A DNA stretch of 64,000 bases from a virus: the IMG/VR virus record IMGVR_UViG_3300035698_016830, positions 41,937-105,936 of that record, one strand, 5' to 3'. Every line of letters begins with the position of its first letter. Within the stretch, counting starts at the first letter, position 1. Positions 57,686 through 64,000 of this stretch are shown here, piece by piece. A program made the position numbers and the translations under genes. Under the pieces are notes generated by a model. That model searched no databases and had not been told where the DNA came from. It was given only the letters and a program-made list of their open reading frames with translations.

Positions 57686-58209
57686 TGGCTTTTATAGTTG
57701 AAGATGGCACAGGAAAAACAACGGCAACTAGTTACCTATCGGTAGCTGATGCAGATACCTATATTAATGTTTATACAACTAGAACTACCTGGACCACCAC
57801 TACAGATGACGAGAAAGAAACAGCTCTAATGCGAGCTACTCAGTATCTAGATAATAAATATGGTGGCAGGTATAAAGGCACAAGAGCAAGTGAAGACCAG
57901 GCTTTAATGTGGCCTAGAGGCTATGCTTATGATCTATCAGGCTATCTTTTAGCTTCTGATGAATTGAATTCTTATCTTACTAATGCAACTGCTGAAATGG
58001 CAGATAGAATTCAAGATGGTGATGATCCCATAGCAGACCAAGAAGATGCAGCTAAAATACAATCATCAGAAATTAAAGTTGGCCCCATTGAGGAGAAAAC
58101 TTCTTATGTTGGTGGTGGTATGACTTTAGGTAAAGTTTACCCTAATGTGGAGGCTATTTTGAAACCTATTTTAGAATCAAATACTGTTATAAAATTGGAA
58201 AGAGCATGA
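57685..58209 (+). CDS. head-tail adaptor (DnaT-like domain)
   Basis: 174 residues with TATSYLSVADADTYINVYTTRTTW, EKETALMRATQYLDNKYGGRYKGTRASEDQALMWPR: the so-called DnaT-like phage domain, found in the ring that joins portal and tail. Order and overlaps with the next gene fit a connector. Confidence 0.78.
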   Translation: MAFIVEDGTGKTTATSYLSVADADTYINVYTTRTTWTTTTDDEKETALMRATQYLDNKYGGRYKGTRASEDQALMWPRGYAYDLSGYLLASDELNSYLTNATAEMADRIQDGDDPIADQEDAAKIQSSEIKVGPIEEKTSYVGGGMTLGKVYPNVEAILKPILESNTVIKLERA

Positions 58210-58481
58210 AAAATACAGTACAAATGCAGGGACCTTGTGGTATGACAGTTGTCCTCATAGAACAAAAAGCTTCTTATGAAGCTCGTGGGTTTATTGCAAT
58301 TACTGATATGAAAATATCAGCAGAACCAGAATCTGAATTAAAAAGTGAAACTATACACAAACCTATGGTAGCTGAAATGCATGTTTTTAAGGGTAATAAT
58401 ACAGTAAAACCAGAACCAAAAATAAGAAAGAAAACTAGGAAATCTCGTAAACCATTAATCAATACTAAACAAACGTTCTAA
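58206..58481 (+). CDS. hypothetical connector-region protein, 91 aa
   Basis: Not recognised. N-terminal beta unit (GPCGMTVVLIEQKASYEARGFI), basic C-terminal tail. One-base overlaps on both sides place it in the head-tail operon. Confidence 0.58.
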   Translation: MKNTVQMQGPCGMTVVLIEQKASYEARGFIAITDMKISAEPESELKSETIHKPMVAEMHVFKGNNTVKPEPKIRKKTRKSRKPLINTKQTF

Positions 58482-58891
58482 TGGCCATAACACCACAAAA
58501 AATTAATACTATTATCACTAAATATGGTATAGCAGGCACTTGTAAGACCTATGCTACGAGCACATATGACTATGCTACTGGTGAAGTGACTAATGGGGCT
58601 GAAACTGATAATAAAATAAAGATGTTGGCTCCATATGCTCCGTTTTCTGATGGTGACAAAGAATTTATGATTTTTGTAAAAAGTAATGCAGATTTCAAGA
58701 AAGCGGAGGCGGTGACTCTATTCGCTTCTTATGGACTTACTTTTGCGCCAACACTAAAAATGGAATTAACAGAAACACGAAATAGCAAGACGTGGCGAAT
58801 AATGGGTTTTATGCCTTTGGAATATAAAGGGACCATAGTGGCTTATGCAGCAGCTTTACAGAAGCTAGAAGGGGCAAAGGATAGCGTCTAA
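58481..58891 (+). CDS. head closure-like protein, 136 aa
   Basis: Small beta-barrel-like protein (TYATSTYDYATGEVTNGAETDNKIKML, WRIMGFMPLEYKGTIVAYAAALQKLE) in the position of head-closure or stopper proteins. The fold call comes from pattern and gene order. Confidence 0.6.
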   Translation: MAITPQKINTIITKYGIAGTCKTYATSTYDYATGEVTNGAETDNKIKMLAPYAPFSDGDKEFMIFVKSNADFKKAEAVTLFASYGLTFAPTLKMELTETRNSKTWRIMGFMPLEYKGTIVAYAAALQKLEGAKDSV

Positions 58892-59328
58892 TGGGTATTA
58901 CAGGATCACCAGTATCAGTAGCAGAAGCATACGCAGGACTTCCTGGCGTGCATAGTGCCATCAGGACTATTTGTTATAATGCGTTGACAACTTTAGATGT
59001 GCCTATGAAATTTGATAATGATCCAACTAGATTACCCACTTCTGGATTACGTTGTCGAGTTCATATTGATACTCAAGATAATAGTCATATTGCTTTAGGT
59101 GTGGAGCAATATAGATTTCAAGGTGATTTGATTCTTAATCTTTTTGCTGATGTTGAAAAAGGTGATCTTGAAGCTCTTCAAGCTGCTGGTTCTTTGGTAA
59201 GGACTTTTCAAACAGCTAGCACAACTACAATAGTATTTTTAAGCCCAGAATTAAACGTGCTTGGTATCGTAGATGCCAATTATCAAATAAACATAACAGT
59301 ACCTTATAAATCGGAACAATATAGTTAA
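58891..59328 (+). CDS. tail terminator-like protein, 145 aa
   Basis: Begins with a helix (GVHSAIRTICYNALTTLDVPMKFDN) followed by beta strands and IDTQDNSHIALGVEQYRFQGDLIL, the layout of gpU/DUF4128-type tail terminators. It stands just before the tail tube gene, as expected. Confidence 0.62.
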   Translation: MGITGSPVSVAEAYAGLPGVHSAIRTICYNALTTLDVPMKFDNDPTRLPTSGLRCRVHIDTQDNSHIALGVEQYRFQGDLILNLFADVEKGDLEALQAAGSLVRTFQTASTTTIVFLSPELNVLGIVDANYQINITVPYKSEQYS

Positions 59329-59339
59329 GGAGTTTACAA

Positions 59340-60491
59340 ATGTCAGACAGTAATAGGACTCAATTATCGTATGTCGCAGAAAGTAGTTTCGGCGAGAAAG
59401 TTGCTGGATCGGCTTTGCAAATTCTACGTTATAGTCGCTGCGATCTGAAATTAAATGTTGATCAAGAAGAATCAGATGAGATTGTAACCAATAGACAGCT
59501 CGCTGATATTCAGCCAACTCGTCATGGTGTTACTAATGGGTTTGACTTTAACCTTAGTTACAGCTCTTATGATGATTTATTTGCGGCTGCTATGGGATCT
59601 GCTGGGTGGTCAAGTGGAGTAACAGTTGGCCCATTATCAACTATCAGTGTCTCTGATTCTGATAATTCATTTAATGATTCAGCGAGTGGGTTTGGATCTC
59701 TTGTAGCCAATCAATGGGTTAAGGCTAGCGGATTTACTACCACAGGCAACAATGGTTATTTCAAGATATCATCTGTTACTCCGGGCAAAATAGTAGTGAC
59801 AGATGGGACTTTGGTAAATGAAAGTGCCCCTGCTGCCGGTATTATTCAGATGGGACCACAGATCACAGATGGAACTACGGAGATTACATATAACTTTGAA
59901 GAATACTTTTCTGACCTTTCAAGTGAATTCACCTTGTATAAAGGGTGCGGTATCGCAGGTTTCAATGTGGCTCTACCAGCTGAAGGTAGGGTAACAGGAA
60001 GGTTCAACGTAATAGGGGCGACAGAGGAGCCATTAACCTCGTCCTCCGGTAGTGGCTATACAGCAGCCACATCAACTAGAATCTTCTACGATACTCATCT
60101 TAATAAGTTAAATGAAAATGCTACAGCGATGACAGTCCATACTTGGAGTATTGAGTATTCACAAGTTTTGAATACGCAAATCAATGCTGGGTCTATTGTT
60201 CCTGATGGGATTACGCAGGGATCAATTTCTTGTAAAGGAAGGCTAGAAACTTATTTTGCTAACTCTACCCTTTACAATAAATTCGTAAATAATACAGCAT
60301 CTAGTGTAGCTGTAGTATTTGAAGATGTTGCTGGTAATGCGATGGTATTTGAAATACCTGATGTTATTTTTACTGATGGTGGACGAACAATTGAAGGCAA
60401 AGATGGTGATATCATGGCAGATCTTGAGTGGTCAGCTAGAAGTGATACCACAGAAAGTATAATGTGTAGGATTGCTAGGTTTGAAGCATAA
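59340..60491 (+). CDS. tail tube protein
   Basis: 383 residues: YVAESSFGEKVAGSALQILRY, QEESDEIVTNRQLADIQPTRHG, GFDFNLSYSSYDDLFAAAMGSAGW, SIEYSQVLNTQINAGSIVPDG; a widespread phage tail tube family. An inserted Ser/Asp-rich portion (about 95-165) may be a surface domain. Stacks into the tube around the tape measure. RBS AAGGAGTTTACAA. Confidence 0.85.
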   Translation: MSDSNRTQLSYVAESSFGEKVAGSALQILRYSRCDLKLNVDQEESDEIVTNRQLADIQPTRHGVTNGFDFNLSYSSYDDLFAAAMGSAGWSSGVTVGPLSTISVSDSDNSFNDSASGFGSLVANQWVKASGFTTTGNNGYFKISSVTPGKIVVTDGTLVNESAPAAGIIQMGPQITDGTTEITYNFEEYFSDLSSEFTLYKGCGIAGFNVALPAEGRVTGRFNVIGATEEPLTSSSGSGYTAATSTRIFYDTHLNKLNENATAMTVHTWSIEYSQVLNTQINAGSIVPDGITQGSISCKGRLETYFANSTLYNKFVNNTASSVAVVFEDVAGNAMVFEIPDVIFTDGGRTIEGKDGDIMADLEWSARSDTTESIMCRIARFEA

Positions 60492-60934
60492 TGATTCAAT
60501 CAATAGAGCATACCGTTCATAGGTTTAACAGAGAAGTCCAAGTAGCTTCCAAGGGCCTTATAGAAAGAGACTTGGTTAAATTTCACAAGAAATTATCCTT
60601 TGAAGCCTTGCGTGGTATTGCTCAACTTACACCTGTTCGTACTGGCCGAGCTAGAGCGAATTGGCAGACTACTAACAGGGAACCAGCGGCAAGTGAGGTG
60701 CCTTGGTCCTCTGAAGTTGAATTATCTGAAGGTATTGATGAAAAAACAATTCTTAGCCAAGTAATGGCTGAAGGTATTACTGCAATAGAAAAGATAGTAC
60801 CATTTACAGTACTTTGGATAACAAATAATTTAGATTATATACTCCCGTTAGAGTATGGGTCTTCTGAACAAAATAGCCGTGAAGGCATGGTACGGAAGAC
60901 TTTAAATAGATTGAGTAATTTTCATGAGAGGTAA
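60491..60934 (+). CDS. tail-completion/neck protein (HK97 gp10-like)
   Basis: LTPVRTGRARANWQTT (about 53-68) is the strong mark of this family, which finishes the neck or tail end. 147 residues; ATGA-type overlap with the tube gene. Confidence 0.76.
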   Translation: MIQSIEHTVHRFNREVQVASKGLIERDLVKFHKKLSFEALRGIAQLTPVRTGRARANWQTTNREPAASEVPWSSEVELSEGIDEKTILSQVMAEGITAIEKIVPFTVLWITNNLDYILPLEYGSSEQNSREGMVRKTLNRLSNFHER

Positions 60935-60939
60935 GATCA

Positions 60940-61344
60940 ATGGCAAAGTTAACGTCAATTCAGACAGACAAAAAGAAGAGTATTGAAGGTATTTGGCAAC
61001 TTTATGACATGGGCATCGAATGCCTTATAGCAAAGAAGCCAAATCATAATTATGAGGAGAAGCTTCGAAAGCTTTCTAAGCCTTATACACAACTGGCTCG
61101 TCGCGGTCAGATGCCAATCGAATTGGATAAAGAAATCACTCTTAAAGCAATATGTGGTACTGTTCTTTTAGGTTGGAAAAATATTGAAGATGATGATGGT
61201 AAAGTTATCAAATTCACAGAGAAAAAGGCAATTGAAATTTTAAGTAATCCAGAGTATGAAGATTTTTACAACTGGATTTTAATCAACGCCCATAGTACAG
61301 CTCTTTATAGAATTGAAGACGAGGAAGAAGCAGGAAAAAACTAA
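60940..61344 (+). CDS. tail assembly chaperone, gpG-like product
   Basis: 134 residues. GWKNIEDDDGKVIKFTEKKAIEILSNPEYEDFYNWIL is a hallmark of this phage chaperone family, which coats the tape measure protein before tube polymerisation. It ends EEAGKN with GGA AAA AAC TAA, a slippery site touching the stop codon, so part of the ribosomes make the longer gpGT-like product. Confidence 0.87.
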   Translation: MAKLTSIQTDKKKSIEGIWQLYDMGIECLIAKKPNHNYEEKLRKLSKPYTQLARRGQMPIELDKEITLKAICGTVLLGWKNIEDDDGKVIKFTEKKAIEILSNPEYEDFYNWILINAHSTALYRIEDEEEAGKN

Positions 61345-61685
61345 GTGATCATCTCACATGGTATTTAATGTGGGGTGACAAGGAAAGAACACTTAGAAAA
61401 GCTCAAGATCGTGGTGAATCAGTACCAGCTCTTGAAAATAAACCTGAACTTTTTCCTGATTTATATAACGTTTGGAACGCTTTTTGGTCACTAAATAGAA
61501 CTAGACTTTGTTTGTTTGCTCCTCAAGCGTTACAGGTTGTGGAAATAACATCATATTTAGAAAAAGTGCTACATATAAAAGATATAGAGTTTTTCCAATC
61601 GTGTTTTATGCATATTACTACTTTAGATAACACTTGGTTAACTGAACAAGGAAATAAAGATGCCGACTCTTCCAGTAGCAATTGA
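60940..61685 (+). CDS. tail assembly chaperone, gpGT-like frameshift product
   Basis: A -1 shift at 61335-61341 joins the 134-residue chaperone to the next frame: ...EAGKKLSDHLTWYLMWGDKERTLRKAQ..., giving about 248 residues. The extension (WNAFWSLNRTRLCLF, Asp/Ser end) is the usual T part. ATG 61368 lies inside it, but has no clear ribosome site. Order chaperone, extension, tape measure is the conserved one of long-tailed phages. Confidence 0.88.
61335..61341 (+). promoter_or_regulatory. programmed -1 frameshift site A AAA AAC
   Basis: Heptamer in phase (GGA AAA AAC TAA), next codon is the stop; downstream -1 frame is open for 344 bases. Both tRNAs re-pair with AAA AAA after slipping. Confidence 0.92.
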
Positions 61686-64000
61686 TGCAAGAAAAGCCGC
61701 TGTGGGTGCTGCTGTATTTAATACGGCTTCCAGTAGCATCACAGCAAATGCAAGTAAGATGGGGGTGGCACTCGCTGCTTTTGGGGCATCTTTATTTGTA
61801 TTTTCTAAACTATCACGAGCGGTTGGGGGAGCGGTAAGAGACTTTGCTAAATTTCAACAAGGTATGGCTCAAGTATCCACCATGCTTACAAAGCAAACTA
61901 TGCATCTTCTCCCTAAGATGTCGGAGGCTGTGCGAGAGTTATCTGTTCAGTATGGGGAGTCTACGACTACTCTTAGTAAAGGTTTATATGATATTTTGTC
62001 TGCCAGTATTGATGCCTCTAAGGCTTTAGATGTTCTTGAAGTTTCTGCAATGGCTGCTAAAGGTGGTATGACCTCTACTGGTACGGCAGCAGATGCCCTT
62101 ACGACAATTCTTAATTCTTATGGAATGGAAGCTGATCAAGCATTAAAAGTAAGTGATATTTTGTTTGCGACAGTAGCAGGTGGTAAAACTACCTTCGATG
62201 AGTTAGCTCAGAGCGTTGGTATGGTATCAGCTTTATCTGCAACAGCCGGTCTTAGTTTTGAAGAAGTTGGGGCTTCTCTTGCTACTATGACCAGAGCTGG
62301 TTTATCGACAAGCATGGCTGTCACAGCTCTTAAAGCTGTTGTAACTAATTTCTTGTCACCACAAAAACAGTCTATCGAAGTTGCTAAAAAATTCGGTGTT
62401 GTTTTGAATGCTAATACTCTCAAAACGGAGGGGCTGGCGGGAGTGTTAGTTAAGCTCAAGGATGCCAGGGCAGAAGATGTTTCAGCGATATTTGGTAACA
62501 TACGGGCATTGACTGGGATGGCTACTCTTTTGCAGCAAGTTGAAGGGTATCAAAATGATTTGAATAATACTACTAACGCATCTGGTAGGTCACAAGCAGC
62601 ATTTGATAAAAACACTAGTACTTTATCACAGACAATGGAGGAGTACAAAGCAAGCCTTAAAGATGTGAGAGTAGAGTTAGGAAGTATTTTAGCCCCTGCT
62701 GCTGCTGCTGCTATTGCTTTAGGGCATGATATGAATAAAGGATTGACTGAAACTTTAAAAACAACGCAAAGTGGCTTCCCAGGGATGAAAAGTCTTGTAG
62801 CTTCATTAGAAGAAATACGTCAATTGAATGCAGCTAAACAATTTGAACAACATGCTAAGGCAATGGAAGATGCTGGGTTTGCAAGTAGCAGCATGGTTGA
62901 CTATTATAGAAAACAGGCAGCTGAAAGCAGAGTACTTGCTGAGGCTTCTAGAGAAATGATATTAGAATTGAACGTTGTGGAAACAACTTTTGAAGGTACA
63001 AGCAAAGCAGCAAATAAATCCACAAAGGAACTTGATAATATAGTCGGAGGAGCTATAAGGTTAATGGAGGGTTTAGAGCCCCTTACAGATAAAACTAAAG
63101 ATTTTAATGATGAATTACAAAGGTTAAAAGATATAGAAGCTTTACAAGTTTCTGATCCATACGATAGTATAGCAGCACAAAAAGAATTAGATAATGAAAG
63201 ACTTGCTATTGAGCGTCTATTGAAGAGTATAAAGAATTTAAAATTACAACAAAGCCTTGTAGGTAAAACTCCAGAACAGCAGGGCCTTATTAGGCGACAA
63301 GCAGCTTTAGGATCTATGGTTGGTGATGTGGAGCAAGATACACCTGAAATAAGGGCTTTAGCTTCTGAGTATCAATCTTTATCTATTGATCTTGCAGAAA
63401 CTAGTGCTGAATACAGAAAAATGTTAGAGGCAAAAAGAGAGGCTACAAAAGAAACTAAGAAAGAAGCTAAACAACTTTCAACAAGAGACTCAACATTATC
63501 TAGTTTAAAACAACAAATTCAATCAATAAGAAATGAAAGTCAGTTTTTAGACGAGCGATCAGATAAAAGAGAAAGAGCTATTGCTCTTACAAATTTTCAT
63601 AAACAAGCCGTTGAAGGTTTGACAGATTCTAAAAATAAAGGAATAGATGCAGATATTCAAGCTTTAGAAGCAGCGGAAGAGCTTACAGAGGCTTATGGAA
63701 AAGAATTAGATGTCATGAGAAGGCAGGAGAAGGCCTATAGTGCAGGCGTAGAAGCAGGTAACCTTTTTGGTAATTCTTTGGTGTCTATTGGTGAGCATGC
63801 TAGGAATACAGAAGAAGCTTTAGATGCCTTAAACGATATGTTGATTGAGGTAATTAGGGTAGCTATCAAGTATGTTTTCGTTCAGAAAATGGGTGAGTCT
63901 ATAGGTGGTATGGTATCTGGAATGTTTGGGCCTAAAACAAAGGCTACTCCAGGTGCAGATGCTCTTCCAGCAAACTCCAATTTGTCATTTGGTGGTCAGA
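61660..64000 (+). CDS. tail tape measure protein, C-terminus outside window
   Basis: Sets tail length and crosses the cell envelope at infection. 780 codons are visible, no stop. N-terminal helices and a hydrophobic part (MGVALAAFGASLFVFSK), then the TP901-type core: FAKFQQGMAQVSTML, SVQYGESTTTLSKGLYDIL-like, SMAVTALKAVVTNFLSP, and long coiled-coil (about 490-690). Overlaps the gpGT frame by 26 bases; AAGGAAATAAAG before the ATG. Confidence 0.92.
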   Translation, partial: MPTLPVAIDARKAAVGAAVFNTASSSITANASKMGVALAAFGASLFVFSKLSRAVGGAVRDFAKFQQGMAQVSTMLTKQTMHLLPKMSEAVRELSVQYGESTTTLSKGLYDILSASIDASKALDVLEVSAMAAKGGMTSTGTAADALTTILNSYGMEADQALKVSDILFATVAGGKTTFDELAQSVGMVSALSATAGLSFEEVGASLATMTRAGLSTSMAVTALKAVVTNFLSPQKQSIEVAKKFGVVLNANTLKTEGLAGVLVKLKDARAEDVSAIFGNIRALTGMATLLQQVEGYQNDLNNTTNASGRSQAAFDKNTSTLSQTMEEYKASLKDVRVELGSILAPAAAAAIALGHDMNKGLTETLKTTQSGFPGMKSLVASLEEIRQLNAAKQFEQHAKAMEDAGFASSSMVDYYRKQAAESRVLAEASREMILELNVVETTFEGTSKAANKSTKELDNIVGGAIRLMEGLEPLTDKTKDFNDELQRLKDIEALQVSDPYDSIAAQKELDNERLAIERLLKSIKNLKLQQSLVGKTPEQQGLIRRQAALGSMVGDVEQDTPEIRALASEYQSLSIDLAETSAEYRKMLEAKREATKETKKEAKQLSTRDSTLSSLKQQIQSIRNESQFLDERSDKRERAIALTNFHKQAVEGLTDSKNKGIDADIQALEAAEELTEAYGKELDVMRRQEKAYSAGVEAGNLFGNSLVSIGEHARNTEEALDALNDMLIEVIRVAIKYVFVQKMGESIGGMVSGMFGPKTKATPGADALPANSNLSFGGQ

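Noticed and set aside
1-64000. Genome-wide stop codon reassignment (TAG or TAA as sense)
   Set aside because: TAA, TAG and TGA all end genes that directly overlap the next start (for example TAG at 1746, TAA at 2535, TGA at 4605), so general reassignment does not fit.
1-64000. Integrase, excisionase, repressor or att site
   Set aside because: No tyrosine/serine recombinase motif or CI-like repressor was seen; lysogeny cannot be judged from this window.

Overview
The window is about 64 kb of a tailed double-stranded DNA bacteriophage (or a prophage carrying a nearly complete head gene set). It is AT-rich. Every gene I can call, and the single clear tRNA, lies on the + strand; genes are short and packed with 1-20 base overlaps or gaps. 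Most upstream sequences carry GAAAGGA-type ribosome-binding sites, and several promoters match the sigma70 consensus. A signal-peptide (SAR-like) amidase, a lipoprotein, Tat-like signal peptides and a small exported beta-rich protein suggest a Gram-negative host, but the host cannot be named from the sequence. No integrase, repressor, DNA polymerase or helicase is visible. Tail genes run off the right edge, and a DNA methyltransferase is cut by the left edge.

Layout. 1-7.3 kb: DNA and nucleotide metabolism (C5 methyltransferase, SbcD/gp47-like nuclease, SbcC/gp46-like ATPase, phosphoribosyltransferase-like protein, HExxH protein, MazG-like protein), closed by a strong terminator. 7.3-16.5 kb: small early-type genes behind near-identical copies of one promoter module, a 691-residue protein with a YfaP-like domain, a lysis pair (amidase plus holin-like protein) and two tandem genes built of a TCTNGG hexanucleotide repeat. 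16.5-23.4 kb: a terminase-small-subunit-like gene, an HNH/AP2 endonuclease, CsrA, tRNA-Ile(UAU) and two tRNA-like structures, and a cupin-like protein. 23.4-33.3 kb: terminase large subunit, DUF4055 portal, HAD phosphatase, ThyX, a MuF-ADP-ribosyltransferase gene interrupted by a 140-residue mini-intein, and a scaffold-like protein.

33.3-53.6 kb is cargo lying between scaffold and major capsid gene. It holds small exported and zinc-binding proteins, then a roughly 14 kb glycan cassette: GT-A glycosyltransferases, FkbM and other methyltransferases, a DUF115/Maf-like protein, two B12-type radical SAM enzymes, an SDR, a CMP-sugar synthetase (NeuA-like), NeuB and a KdsC-like phosphatase. The last four genes form the logic of a CMP-nonulosonate (sialic/legionaminic/pseudaminic-type) pathway. 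A 5'-3' exonuclease follows. 53.6-64 kb: an RNA-structured leader, a P22-like major capsid gene split by a group I intron with a LAGLIDADG endonuclease, head-tail connectors, tail tube, a tail-assembly chaperone with a programmed -1 frameshift, and the tape measure protein.

Two themes stand out. First, genome-wide reuse of small control modules: one promoter cassette in five places, one leader (consensus TTTGAAAGGACAAGAAATG) before about fifteen genes, and terminator hairpins whose U tract runs into that leader. Second, an unusual number of broken or recoded frames: five in-frame TAA/TAG codons and four apparent frameshifts (three in A8-A10 runs) in accessory genes, beside one clearly programmed frameshift in the tail chaperone. 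Whether the former are decay, sequencing error, slippage or recoding is the main open question.
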